Source of the DNA: an uncultured Alphaproteobacteria bacterium
Lineage (GTDB): Bacteria > Pseudomonadota > Alphaproteobacteria > SP197
Direction of reading: 5' to 3'
NCBI GenBank assembly: GCA_943787175.1
Contig: CALSLK010000031.1
Coordinates: 1-64,000 of the forward strand
Length of the DNA stretch: 64,000 bases
The notes beneath the pieces were generated by a model. It had not been told where the DNA came from. It saw only the letters and a program-made list of their open reading frames with translations, and made no database searches. Positions 28,749 through 38,300 of this stretch are shown one piece after another. Position 1 is the stretch's first letter, and the number at the start of each line of letters is the position of its first letter. Position numbers and translations under genes: made by a program.

Positions 28749-29924
28749 ATGTCTGATGTTACCCAACGTCTGCTCGACACGCTGGCGACCTATCCCGCGA
28801 CGCCCGATGCGGCGAGCCTCACCTTGCCGCCGCAGGCCTATACCGATCAGGGACTCTTTGAGCTGGAGGTCGAAACGATCTTCAAGCGCGAATGGCTGCT
28901 GGTCGGGCGTGCCAACGACATCCCCGATCCCGGTGACTGGTTCACCATGCAGGTGGTTGATGATCCCCTGCTGATCGTGCGTGGCAACGACGGCGTGATC
29001 CGTGCGCTCTCGAATGTCTGCCGCCACCGCTACATGCCTATCGCGCTGGACGAGAAGGGCTCGGACAAGCGATTTGTCTGCGCCTATCACGGCTGGGTTT
29101 ATGGCACGGACGGAAGGCTGGTTGCCGCACCCCTGATGGAAGGTTCGCTGGCGTTCGACAAGAAGGACTGCGCCCTGCCGGAATACCGTCTCGAGATCTG
29201 GCAGGGCTTCATCTTCGTCAATCTCGACGATGACGCTCCGGCTCTTGCGCCTCAGCTTCACGAAGCCGATGCCATGCTGGGAAACTACAGAATTGATGAG
29301 TTGGTAACCGGCATTGCCTATGACGCCATCTGGGAAGGCAACTGGAAACTCGCCACTGAAAACGGCATGGAATACTACCATCACATGGGCCTGCATGCCG
29401 CGACCCTGGAGGCAGAGCAGCCTGCACGCCTTGCCAGGATGGATCCCGCGCCAGCAAGCGCGCGCTTCGCCCATGCGCGCTGTGGTTATGCTGAAGGGAT
29501 ACAGGGCCAGGCGGAAGGCTTCGGCAACTGGCCGCGCCCCAACTGCAAGTTCAGTGATTCCGAACTCAACCATGTCTATGTCATGGGTCTGTTCCCCAAC
29601 ATGTCGCTGGCCATGTCGTCGGCGACCCATAACTGGCTTTCGTTTATCCCCCTGAGTCCAGGAAAGACCCGTGTGGTCGGTGGTTTCATTGTGGCACCGG
29701 AAATGGCGGCTGATGCCGAAGTGATGGCGACCAGCAACGATCTGGTTATGCGCATCAACGAAGAAGACGCCCAGGCCACCTGGCGCCTGCAGCAGGTGAT
29801 GCGCTCGACCAAGGCCGCACCCGGGCCGCTCAACGTGCGCGAAGGCACCTGTGCCCAGTTCTACAAGTACCTTGGCCGCACGCTTGCTGGGGACCGACTG
29901 CCCGGCCTTCAGGCAGCAGAATAG
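28749..29924 (+). CDS. Rieske non-heme iron oxygenase alpha subunit (4), array gene 2
   Basis: A 391-residue oxygenase starting nine bases after the previous stop (ATG 28749; 28743 also possible). Motifs are CRHRYMPIA, CAYHGWVYGTDGRLVAAPL and NWKLATENGMEYYHHMGLH. The protein is very close to the next gene over most of its length (TLATYP, LPPQAYTD, FKREWLL, PLNVREGTCAQFYKYLGR), so the two arose by recent tandem duplication. They diverge between residues about 225 and 275, where this copy has a short ARCGYAEGIQGQAEGFGNW segment. That variable patch is the best candidate for substrate choice. Confidence 0.92.
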   Translation: MSDVTQRLLDTLATYPATPDAASLTLPPQAYTDQGLFELEVETIFKREWLLVGRANDIPDPGDWFTMQVVDDPLLIVRGNDGVIRALSNVCRHRYMPIALDEKGSDKRFVCAYHGWVYGTDGRLVAAPLMEGSLAFDKKDCALPEYRLEIWQGFIFVNLDDDAPALAPQLHEADAMLGNYRIDELVTGIAYDAIWEGNWKLATENGMEYYHHMGLHAATLEAEQPARLARMDPAPASARFAHARCGYAEGIQGQAEGFGNWPRPNCKFSDSELNHVYVMGLFPNMSLAMSSATHNWLSFIPLSPGKTRVVGGFIVAPEMAADAEVMATSNDLVMRINEEDAQATWRLQQVMRSTKAAPGPLNVREGTCAQFYKYLGRTLAGDRLPGLQAAE

Positions 29925-29935
29925 GGAGAGTACCC

Positions 29936-31114
29936 ATGTCCGATATAACCGAGCAGCTGCTCGATACCCTGGCAACCTATCCCGGCACGCCGGATGCGGC
30001 CTGCATGACCCTGCCACCGCAGGCCTATACCGATCCCGGACTTTACGAGATCGAGGTCGAGACGATCTTCAAGCGCGAGTGGCTGTTGATCGGGCGCGCC
30101 AACGACATTCCCGATCCCGGCGATTGGTTCACCATGACCATCCTGGATGAGCCGATGCTGATTGTGCGGGGCGCCGACGGCGCGATCCGCGCGATGTCCA
30201 ACATCTGCCGCCATCGCTACATGCCGATCGCGCTGGAAGATCGCGGCAACGCCAAACGCTTTGTCTGCGCTTATCACGGATGGGTCTATGGCACCGATGG
30301 CCGGCTGGTCGCTGCACCCCTGATGGAAGGCTCTCTGGCCTTCGAGAAGAAGGGCTGTGCCCTGCCGGAGTACCGGCTAGAGGTCTGGCAGGGGTTCATC
30401 TTCGTCAATCTCGATGACGACGCACCCGCGCTTGCGCCTCAGCTGCACGAAGCCGATGCCATGCTCGCGCATTACAGCAACGCCGACCATGTGACCGGGT
30501 TCTCCTATGACAAGATCTGGGAAGGCAACTGGAAGCTTGCCACCGAAAACGGCATGGAATTTTACCACCACATGGGCCTCCATGCCGCCACGCTGGAGGA
30601 GGCCATGCCTGCCAAGGGCGCCTGGGTTGAACCCGCGCCTGAAAGCGGCCGCTTTGCCCATACGCATTGCTCGTATTCTGCGCATGGCAGTTACAAGGAA
30701 GGCGCTATGGCGCGCTTCATTCCCGGCGAGGACGTTTTTACCGAGCTGGAAAAGACATCCTCCTATGCCATTGGTCTCTTCCCGAACATCTCGCTTGCGA
30801 TGTCGGTCGACTCCAACAACTGGCTGTCGTTCATCCCACTGGGGCCGGACCGTACCCGCGTGATCGGTGGTTACATTGTCCAGCCGGGTTACGACGCGGC
30901 CCATCCCGAAGGGGCCGCCCAACGCAACCAGCTGCTTTATGACGTCAACGAAGAAGACGCCCAGGCCACCTGGCGCCTGCAGAAGGTCCTGCGCTCGACC
31001 AAGGCCGCACCCGGCCCGCTCAACGTGCGCGAAGGCACCTGCGCCCAGTTCTACAAATACCTTGGCCGCACCCTTGCCGGGGATCGGGTCCCCGGCCTTC
31101 AGGCTGCCGAGTAA
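29936..31114 (+). CDS. Rieske non-heme iron oxygenase alpha subunit (5), array gene 3
   Basis: A 392-residue oxygenase, 11 bases after the preceding gene, start preceded by GGGAGAG. Rieske motifs CRHRYMPIALEDRG and CAYHGWVYG, and mononuclear site NWKLATENGMEFYHHMGLH. It is the near twin of array gene 2 but has THCSYSAHGSYKEGAMARF in the variable middle patch. The three array genes and the amidase 22 bases downstream look like one transcription unit. Possible heteromeric assembly of the three paralogues cannot be excluded. Confidence 0.92.
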   Translation: MSDITEQLLDTLATYPGTPDAACMTLPPQAYTDPGLYEIEVETIFKREWLLIGRANDIPDPGDWFTMTILDEPMLIVRGADGAIRAMSNICRHRYMPIALEDRGNAKRFVCAYHGWVYGTDGRLVAAPLMEGSLAFEKKGCALPEYRLEVWQGFIFVNLDDDAPALAPQLHEADAMLAHYSNADHVTGFSYDKIWEGNWKLATENGMEFYHHMGLHAATLEEAMPAKGAWVEPAPESGRFAHTHCSYSAHGSYKEGAMARFIPGEDVFTELEKTSSYAIGLFPNISLAMSVDSNNWLSFIPLGPDRTRVIGGYIVQPGYDAAHPEGAAQRNQLLYDVNEEDAQATWRLQKVLRSTKAAPGPLNVREGTCAQFYKYLGRTLAGDRVPGLQAAE

Positions 31115-31136
31115 CCCTGACATCGGGAATCCGCCC

Positions 31137-32577
31137 ATGAACTTCGATGACTACGCCTCCCATGACGCCCTGGGCCTCGCCGACCTTGTGCGCAAGGGAG
31201 AAGTGAGTGCTGCCGAACTGGAGGAGACCGCCCGTCGGAGCATCGACACGGTGAACGGCACGATCAACGCTGTGGTCGGAGACGTGCCGTTGGCTGAGGG
31301 TCGTCAAGAGACATCGAGCGATGCTGTCTTTCATGGCGTGCCGTTTCTGCTGAAGGACCTCGCCCACGGCTATGCCGGCGTCCCCTGCGAGATGGGAAGC
31401 CGCATGGGCGCTGGTTACGTCAACAGCGCAGAGAGCGTCTATGGCGCCCGCTGCAAGGCAAGCGGCCTGATCGCTGTGGGTCGCACGAACACACCGGAGT
31501 TCGGCTTGTCGGGCTCGACCGAACCGGTCGCCAACGGCCCCACGCTCAATCCCTGGGACCTCGGTGCGTCGGCCGGCGGCTCCAGTGGCGGCGCAGCAGC
31601 GGCCGTGTCGGCCGGAATCGTGCCCATTGCCCATGCCAGCGATGCCGGTGGCTCGATCCGTATTCCGGCAGGCTGGACCGGACTGGTCGGCCACAAGCCG
31701 ACGCGCGGCCTGGTTTCCAAGGGCCCCCAGGCAAGCGACGCCACGGTGCCGCTTTCGGTCAATCTGGTGGTCACCCGCACCGTGCGCGACACGGCGGCCT
31801 TCATGGATGCCGTCACGGGCCCTGGCTCCCGGCGACTATGTCGCCGTGCCCAAACCGGCGCGCGGTTATCTCGAGGGCCTCAACGAGCCCGTTCCCGCAA
31901 CTCCGCGTCGCCGTCTGCGACGCCCTCCCGGGCGGCATGCACCGTCCGACCCGGAAGCCATCGCCGCCTCGCGCGCGGTGGCCGCCAGGCTCGAGGCCAT
32001 GGGCCACCATGTCGAAGAGGCGACGCCTGATGTCGATGTGCAGGAAAGCCACCGGGCCTGCTACGACCTCTTCCTTTCGCGCGTGGTGAACTTCGTGAAA
32101 GGACTTGCTGTCGCGATGGGCCGGGAACCCGGGCCCGACACCCTCGAAGCCATGACCCTTGCCGCGATGGATGAGGCCCGCGCCATGACCATCGAACGCC
32201 TTTACGGCGCCCTTGCCAGGCTGGAGCATCTCTCGCTTGCCATGGACCGGTTCATGGAAGGTTACGACCTTCTGGTTATGCCCGGTGTCTCCAAGGCGCC
32301 TTATCCGATCGGTTTTGCCGACCCTCAGCGACCGGCGCCGTCCGGCCACGGCTACTGGGTCGAAGAGATGCCCTATTTCGCCATGAGCCCCATGTTCAAC
32401 GTCTCGGGCCAGCCCGCACTGGTCATTCCGCCCCTGGAACAGAACACGCAGGTGCCGCTCGGGCCCCAGCTGTCGGGCAGGAAGGGTTCTGACGCCCTGC
32501 TATTCCAGGTTGCCGCACAACTGGAAGAAGAGGCTCGCTGGCAGGATCGCCGCCCACCGGTGCACGTGTCGGACTAG
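31137..32577 (+). pseudogene. Amidase-signature hydrolase, three frameshifts in 130 bp
   Basis: An amidase of about 480 codons, last gene of the Rieske array unit. The first part is intact and carries Lys (PFLLKDLAHG) and the core SAGGSSGGAAAAVSAG with SDAGGSIRIPAGWTGLVGHKP. Between about 31825 and 31945 the frame changes three times: an extra C before GGCGACTATGTC, an extra C in GTTCCCGCAA, and a missing G before ACCCGGAAGCC. Undoing them restores PGSGDYVAVPKP, VPQLRVAVCDALPGGMH and PDPEAIAASRAVAARL. After that the frame stays open to 32577. Three indels at short C or G runs in so short a stretch point to sequencing error more than decay. Its 3' end overlaps the convergent M24 gene. Confidence 0.8.
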
Positions 32578-33820
32578 TTATTACGATCACGGTCAAGTCG
32601 TTGGGGAAGTGGGTCAGAAAATCGACGCTGTTTTCGCCGAACTCCATGGTGTTGATCGTGAGCGATGAGCCCGCTTTCTGGGGCAGGTAAACATCGCTTT
32701 CCAGGTTGATCACCATGCCGGAATCCAGCGTCGCATCGCCGGGGTCGATGTCGGCGTCATAGGTGAAGGGACCGTCCCAGTCGGGCGGGATGGCGATGCC
32801 AAGTTCGTAGCCGCCGACCCAGCCGCGATCTTCCCAGAGGCCGTTCTCCTCATAGTAGGCCCGCGCCGGGGCGATCAGGTCGGCCACCCGCATGCCCGGC
32901 TTCAGGATGTCGGAGATATGGCTGAACAGGCCTGATGATTTGCGGATCTGCTCGGCAACCTGCACATGGGGTTCGCCCATGGAGAAGGTCCGCGCCAGGT
33001 TCGTGTGATAGCAGCGATAGACCCCGCAGATATCGACCAACACGTTTTCGCCGGCCTGGATTTTCTTGTGTGATGGCGCAGCGTGGGGCGAGGCAGTCTT
33101 GATGCCCGAGGTCACCGGAAGCAGGATCGCGGCAGGTTCGCCGCCTGCCATGATCATGGCGTGGGTCATGGCGCCATGGATCTCCAGTTCCGTGGCGCCC
33201 ACCATGAGCGCATCGCGCGCAGCAGCCATGCCGATATCGGCAATACGCCCGGCCTCGCGCAGGTATTCACGTTCCCTGGGCGATTTGATGCGGCGCACAT
33301 CGCGCAGGATGTCGGTCGCGTCGACGACCGTTGCGCCTGCTGCAACCAGAGCAGCCTCGAATAACTCCGAGTGGCCGCGGTTGGGCCGGTAGCTGTAGAT
33401 CTCCAGACCTGTCGTGCCCTTGAGCCAACCCTCGGCGGAAAGTTCGGCGGTGATGAAGTCGATCATGCTGACTTCGGGGTCACGCGGCACCCGAAGGTCA
33501 TCGGAAACGCTCGTGAACTGGACCAGCGTTTCCTCGGCTTCGGACTCGAAGTGGATCGTGCGCCCGCTCTCGCGATGGATCGCGATGCCGCTGGTCGGCG
33601 GCCAGATCATCGGGCTCTGTGCCTGGTACCAGTTGGTCAGGAAACCGCTGACGTAATAGAGCCCTTCAGGCGCGGAAACGAACAGCAGATCGACACCGGC
33701 AACCTCCATCGCGGCCCGGATGCGCTCCAGGCGCTCGGCATACTCCTCGCGGGAAAACGGGATTTCGGGTTCGGGGAGACAATGGCGGGTCATCATCTCC
33801 TTGTTGCTGATATCGGTCAT
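32423..33820 (-). CDS. Creatinase/ectoine-hydrolase-like M24 protein
   Basis: A 465-residue frame (start ATG 33820; GTG 33835 would overlap the upstream stop). N-terminal domain about residues 15-165; M24 domain about 170-425. Metal ligands are partly replaced: VLVDICGVYRCYHTNLARTF keeps the first Asp but has Asn for the second, and the His motif reads GGYELGIAIPPDW. The last resembles the PPDW stretch of ectoine hydrolases (DoeA). The normal family C terminus is near FPNDLTVI; about 45 more residues run antisense into the amidase gene and look non-native, so a frameshift near 32585 is likely. It is coupled to the amidase gene upstream. Confidence 0.82.
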   Translation of the reverse strand: MTDISNKEMMTRHCLPEPEIPFSREEYAERLERIRAAMEVAGVDLLFVSAPEGLYYVSGFLTNWYQAQSPMIWPPTSGIAIHRESGRTIHFESEAEETLVQFTSVSDDLRVPRDPEVSMIDFITAELSAEGWLKGTTGLEIYSYRPNRGHSELFEAALVAAGATVVDATDILRDVRRIKSPREREYLREAGRIADIGMAAARDALMVGATELEIHGAMTHAMIMAGGEPAAILLPVTSGIKTASPHAAPSHKKIQAGENVLVDICGVYRCYHTNLARTFSMGEPHVQVAEQIRKSSGLFSHISDILKPGMRVADLIAPARAYYEENGLWEDRGWVGGYELGIAIPPDWDGPFTYDADIDPGDATLDSGMVINLESDVYLPQKAGSSLTINTMEFGENSVDFLTHFPNDLTVIVITSPTRAPVGGDPASEPLLPVVRQPGIAGRQNPSCPTAGARAAPACSVPGAE

Positions 33821-33828
33821 ATTGGTGT

Positions 33829-35259
33829 TCACCAATTCGGATCGATGGGGGTCATGATGCCGGTCACGTTCTCGACCGCCTGTGCCGCATCCAGTGCCAT
33901 GTCTTCGCGATAACGCGGGGCAATGATCTGCACGCCCATGGGCACAGTGTCGTTGACACCCGTGGGCACCGCGACCGAGGGCAGGCCCAGAAGGTTCATG
34001 GCATAGGTCAGGCGGTTGGCCATGAAGATCTCGGTCGTGCGTGCGCCCGAGACTTCATCGTCGTTCTGCGGGAACGGTGGCTCGGCCGAGACCGGACCCA
34101 CGATCACGCCATGGTCTTCCATCAGCAGCGACCAGTCGCGCAGGTCCCCGGCACGCTGAGCGATTCCCTTCATGTAGGCCGCGCGATCCTCGCCGGGTTT
34201 CTCGTTGCCGTAAAAGGCATCCAGGCCGTCCTGATAGTTGTCGAGCACCCGGTTGATCTTGTGGCTGCCATAGTTGCGGATTGCCGGTTCCATCAGCTCG
34301 GCGACTTCAGCCATCAGCAGCGCCATCCAGTTGCGCGCGGCGTTCATGATGTCTGGCAGGTCGATTTCGGTGACCTGATACCCGGCATTGGAAAGCGCAT
34401 CGCCCGCCTTCATCACGGCTTCACGTACTTCGGGCGCAACACCCAGACCACCGGGGTCCGGGCAGATAGCGGCACGTGGCGTCGCATGCATGGCAGGGCC
34501 TTCCAACGGCGCAGGCACCCACCAGGGATCGCGCGCATCACGTGCGGCCATGGCCGCAAGCGCAAGCCTGCAATCGGCCACCGTGCGTGTGTGGGGCCCC
34601 TGGACGCTCATCAACTGGATCGTCGGCGGGCGCTCTTCGGTCTGTGTCGGGTTGAATGCCGGCACGCGTCCTATGGTCGGGCGGATGCCGACCAGGCCGC
34701 AGGCATAAGCGGGGTAGCGGATCGAGCCGCCCAGATCATTGCCGTGGGCAATCGATCCCATACCCGATGCGCACGCTGATGACGCCCCGCCCGAGGAGCC
34801 GCCCGGTGTAATCGCCTTGTTCCATGGGTTCAGCGTCTGGCCGCGCAGGGTGTTGTCGGTGAAGTAACGCAGCGAGAATTCCGGCGTGTTGGTGCGTCCC
34901 ATGGGAATCGCTCCTGCCTTGCGCAGGTTCGCCACCACGGGCGAGTCATCGGATGCCACCATATCGACAAAGGCTTCCACGCCGTTGGTCGTGGCAAACC
35001 CTTTCTGGTCGACATTCTCCTTGATCGTGACCGGCACACCGTGGAGCGAACCCAGCGGTTCACCGGCAGCCTGCGCCGCATCGGCAGCCCGCGCCCCGGC
35101 CAGGGCTTCATCATCCAGTCGCACCGTAATGGCGTTCAGCTTGCCGTTCACCGCATCAACACGGCCAAGGTGACTGGTCATCACCTCCTCGGCTGACGTC
35201 TGCTTGTTTTTGATTGCCGCCGTGATCTCCACAGCCGTCTTGCGCCACCACTCGGTCAT
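33829..35259 (-). CDS. Amidase-signature family hydrolase (intact)
   Basis: A 476-residue amidase; start at 35259 has GGGG eight bases upstream (the frame extends to 35307). Catalytic parts are VPVTIKENVDQKG (Lys), TPGGSSGGASSACASG (cis-Ser) and GNDLGGSIRYPAYACGLVGIRP (nucleophile Ser). It is complete and keeps family spacing. Its stop overlaps an alternative GTG start of the downstream M24 gene, suggesting translational coupling. An amidase beside a creatinase-fold hydrolase occurs at both 31-35 kb and 13-16 kb, so the two families may act in sequence on the same class of N-substituted amides. Confidence 0.9.
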   Translation of the reverse strand: MTEWWRKTAVEITAAIKNKQTSAEEVMTSHLGRVDAVNGKLNAITVRLDDEALAGARAADAAQAAGEPLGSLHGVPVTIKENVDQKGFATTNGVEAFVDMVASDDSPVVANLRKAGAIPMGRTNTPEFSLRYFTDNTLRGQTLNPWNKAITPGGSSGGASSACASGMGSIAHGNDLGGSIRYPAYACGLVGIRPTIGRVPAFNPTQTEERPPTIQLMSVQGPHTRTVADCRLALAAMAARDARDPWWVPAPLEGPAMHATPRAAICPDPGGLGVAPEVREAVMKAGDALSNAGYQVTEIDLPDIMNAARNWMALLMAEVAELMEPAIRNYGSHKINRVLDNYQDGLDAFYGNEKPGEDRAAYMKGIAQRAGDLRDWSLLMEDHGVIVGPVSAEPPFPQNDDEVSGARTTEIFMANRLTYAMNLLGLPSVAVPTGVNDTVPMGVQIIAPRYREDMALDAAQAVENVTGIMTPIDPNW

Positions 35260-35394
35260 GTCGTCGTCCCCTTGTTCGGTCGGATCATCGCCCGATTGCG
35301 TATGCACACCAACCCCGGTGGTGGCGTTGCGTCAAGGCTTGTTCTTTCATCAGACATGTGCAGGCTTTGCTCAATACCTTGAGGGGAGAACATC

Positions 35395-36640
35395 ATGTCC
35401 AAACCGCGCGTTTCGACGACCTTTGACCGGGCCAATGCCGAGCCGGTCGAACTGGCGTTTCCGAAATCCGAGTACCAGGCGCGCTGGAAGAAGGCCAAGA
35501 CCATGATGGAGGCTGCGGGGGTCGATGTCCTCTATGCCACATCCCCCGCACACATGTGCTGGCTGCACGGCTATTACGCTGCCTGGTACCGCACCCACGC
35601 ACCCTCGGGCTGGGGCGCGTGCCTTGGCACCGCCCTGTGTCTGGATTGGGACGAGCCGATCCATTTCGACGCCATCGGCGAGGATGCGCTGCTCTACAAG
35701 ACCTCCGTAGCTGAGGACATGCGCTTCTTTGATGATCGCACGCCCGAAGGCCAGCCGCCGTTCATCGTGCGGGAACTCCAGAAGAGCGGGCTCCTGAAAC
35801 CAGGCACCCGGGTCGGCATGGAATTTCGCAGTTTCCAGCCCAACCGTTGGGTCCAGGACACGATCGAAGCCGCATTTCGTGATGCCGGCTGCGAGGTCGT
35901 TGATACCAGCATGATCCTGCGTGAGGCCCGGCGTGTGAAGTCGCCTGCCGAACTGGCCTATATCGAAACGGCCATGCGGGTCTGCGAACTGGCCCATGAG
36001 GCAGCCCAGCGCACGATCAGGCCCGGTGTGACCGAACTTGACGTCGAGGCCGAAATGGCTTGCGCCATGCACCATGCCGGGGGCGAACTTTCTGCCATCC
36101 CCATCATGATCCAGTCTGGCAACACCATCGGCGGGCACCAGATGCCGCGCCGTCGCAAGCTGCTGTCGGGCGAACACATCAAGATCGATTGTTCCGGCGT
36201 CTGGTACCGCTATCACGCCAACATCCTGCGCGGCTTCTGGACCGGTGAGCCGCCTGCAGACGTGCGCGACCGCTACCCGCCGCTCCGCCGGTTCCTGGGA
36301 GGTCTTCAGGAATGAGGCCACGGCCGGACGCCCCGTGCGCGAAGTCAATGCCGAACTGCGCCGCTATTACCGGGACTGTGGCTTTGAAGGCAAACAGGCG
36401 GGCTGGTGTATCGGTTACGAACTGGGCATCGCCATGCCGCCCGACTGGGTTGATGAGTTCAACTTCTCCTATGACGAGGACCCGCCCGACGATGTCGTCT
36501 GGGAAGAGGGGTTTGTCGGTAACTTCGAAACCCTCTGGGATACCGGTCTGATCGACACTTTCGTCATCGAAAAGGACGGAGCGCGCAACCTTGTCGACAA
36601 CGACCGCATCCCCCTCGACATCATCGCCTGCCAGGGCTGA
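35395..36640 (+). pseudogene. Creatinase/ectoine-hydrolase-like M24 protein, one frameshift
   Basis: About 414 codons; start ATG 35395 with GAGGGGAGA upstream. A single extra C near 36275 (TACCCGCCGCTCC for TACCGCCGCTCC) breaks the frame, so one reading ends at 36315; the other continues as RRSAGSWEVFRNEATAGRPV to the stop at 36640. Repaired, the protein is a homologue of the gene at 32423-33820, sharing HIKIDCSGVWYRYHANILRGF in the region of the first metal ligands, GYELGIAMPPDW and GNFETLWD. It also lacks a full set of metal ligands. Its initial motif HMCWLHGYYAAWYRTHAPSG is aromatic-rich. Substrate unknown. Confidence 0.82.
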
Positions 36641-36657
36641 GGGCGGCCTTATTCCGG

Positions 36658-37638
36658 TCAGGCCGTGGGCAGGGTTCCGCAGGATTGGGGGGAACTACCC
36701 TTGAGGCTGGCGAGCACGTCGCGCGAGCGGTCGCAATCCTGGGTCATCTGGATAGCAAGGGCGTCCATGCCGCGGAAGGTCATATCCTTGCGGACGCGCT
36801 CGACAAAGGCGACGCGCAGGCGTTTGCCATAGAGGTCGCCGGAGAAATCGAGCAGGTTGGTTTCCAGCAGCACGGTCTCGCCGTTGAACGTGGGGCGGGT
36901 GCCGATATAGGCCGCGCCGTTGTGCCAGGTGGTGATGCCGTGTTCGATCACCCCGGCGCGCACGGCATAGATGCCGGGACCTGGATGCAGCAAACCGTCG
37001 AGCGCCAGATTGGCAGTGGGAAAGCCCATCTCGCGCCCGCGCTTCTCACCATGCTGAACGTGGCCTTCCGTCTCCCAGAAATGGCCCAGGAGTCCGGCGG
37101 CCTGATCGACCAGGCCACGGCGCAGCATGACGCGGATTTCGGTCGAGGAAACCTTCTGGCCGTGATGTTCGAAGAACGGTGCCTGGGTGTAGCCAAATCC
37201 TTCCATACGGGCCATCTGATCGAGAATATAGCCATTGCCGTGGCGGCCCTTGCCGAAGACAAAGCCCGGGCCCGTGACAAGATGACTGATGCCCAGGCCA
37301 TCAAGCAGATGCCCCTTCACGAAATCCTGAGCCAGGCAGCCGGCCATAGCGGGGTTGAAGGCCAGATTGACCATGAGGTTGAGGTCAAGCCCTGCCAGCA
37401 CCCGCGCCTTCTGGCGAAACGGTGTAAGGCGGAAGGGAACAGAACTGCCCTGAAAGAAGCTGCGGGGATGAGGTTCGAATGTCACCACACCCAGCGGCGC
37501 GCCCGTTTCTGCAGCCAGGTCGCGCGCCACATCGATGACACTGCGATGGCCGCGATGCACACCATCGAAGTTGCCCAACGCAACGACAGCACCGCGCAGG
37601 GTAGCGGGCGTGTCGGATGTGTGGCGCAGAATTCTCAT
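36658..37638 (-). CDS. ribF: Bifunctional riboflavin kinase/FAD synthetase
   Basis: A 326-residue enzyme making FMN and FAD from riboflavin. The start at 37638 gives MRILRHTSD; the frame extends slightly upstream. The N-terminal FAD synthetase domain shows ALGNFDGVHRGHRSVI, GVVTFEPHPRSFF and the VTGPGFVFGKGRHGN strand; the C-terminal flavokinase domain begins near residue 190 with GREMGFPTANL and contains GTRPTFNG and the catalytic Glu in LLETNLLDFSGDLYG. Length matches the family. It is housekeeping, though flavin supply also serves oxidative demethylation. It converges with the M24 gene after 17 bp. Confidence 0.95.
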   Translation of the reverse strand: MRILRHTSDTPATLRGAVVALGNFDGVHRGHRSVIDVARDLAAETGAPLGVVTFEPHPRSFFQGSSVPFRLTPFRQKARVLAGLDLNLMVNLAFNPAMAGCLAQDFVKGHLLDGLGISHLVTGPGFVFGKGRHGNGYILDQMARMEGFGYTQAPFFEHHGQKVSSTEIRVMLRRGLVDQAAGLLGHFWETEGHVQHGEKRGREMGFPTANLALDGLLHPGPGIYAVRAGVIEHGITTWHNGAAYIGTRPTFNGETVLLETNLLDFSGDLYGKRLRVAFVERVRKDMTFRGMDALAIQMTQDCDRSRDVLASLKGSSPQSCGTLPTA

Positions 37639-37729
37639 GGCGGTGTTGGTAGTGGTTTTTGAGGCTGGTCTCAAGCGCGCGGTGCGCGCTTGATTGTCTT
37701 TTAGCTTCAGTCGCCGGCACGCGCCCCGC

Positions 37730-38152
37730 TTATGGTTTCGGCAGCATCACCATGGCTTCGCCTTCGATGACGGTGGTCTCGCCTACGGTGCAGACGGTAT
37801 CGAGGGTGAGGCGGCGCTTTTCCTGGTTGATCTCGCGGATCGTGACCGTGGCCGTTACCGTATCGCCGATACGCACAGGTGCGCGGAACTTCAGGGACTG
37901 GCTCATATAGATCGATCCCGGGCCTGGCAGGCGTGTGCCGATGACCGTGGAGATGTATCCGGCTGAGAGCATGCCGTGGGCGATGCGACCCTTGAACATG
38001 GTCTGGCTGGCCCATTCCTCATTGATGTGGACGGGATTGTCATCACCCGAGACGCCGGCGAAGAGAATGATGTCTGCTTCGGTCACGGTGCGGGCATAGG
38101 ATTCGGACTGGCCTTCGGAAAGTTCGCTCAGACGATCAACAGCTTGCGTCAT
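37730..38152 (-). CDS. MaoC-family (R)-specific enoyl-CoA hydratase
   Basis: A 140-residue hotdog-fold protein, start at 38152 (GGAGCC upstream). The active-site Asp/His pair lies in FAGVSGDDNPVHINEEWA, then the MaoC signature FKGRIAHGMLSAGYISTVIG. The closest textbook relatives are PhaJ-type hydratases that make (R)-3-hydroxyacyl-CoA, often for polyhydroxyalkanoate synthesis. It lies 91 bp upstream of ribF in the same direction. No PHA synthase is seen in the window. Confidence 0.88.
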   Translation of the reverse strand: MTQAVDRLSELSEGQSESYARTVTEADIILFAGVSGDDNPVHINEEWASQTMFKGRIAHGMLSAGYISTVIGTRLPGPGSIYMSQSLKFRAPVRIGDTVTATVTIREINQEKRRLTLDTVCTVGETTVIEGEAMVMLPKP

Positions 38153-38300
38153 GGTTTGGCTCCGTTGCTGGAAATTTGTGCGGTGCACCATAATGAAGTG
38201 TCGTGATGCCGCAAGGCGCGATTGGTCTGGCAGTCAGGAATTGTGCACTGCCGCGTAAATCAGGGATTTTGTGCCTGTATCAGGTGGCGCGCATCGGCCT

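Noticed and set aside
28287..30017. 576-codon open frame antisense to the Rieske array
   Set aside because: Fully covered by two oxygenase genes with intact iron-binding motifs; no ribosome site or domain in the antisense frame.
36685..37662. 325-codon plus-strand frame over ribF
   Set aside because: RibF motifs (GNFDGVHRGH, GFPTANL) prove the minus strand is coding.
38153..38300. Possible gene in the gap between selD and the MaoC gene
   Set aside because: Only short frames without ribosome sites; nothing recognisable in this 148-bp stretch.
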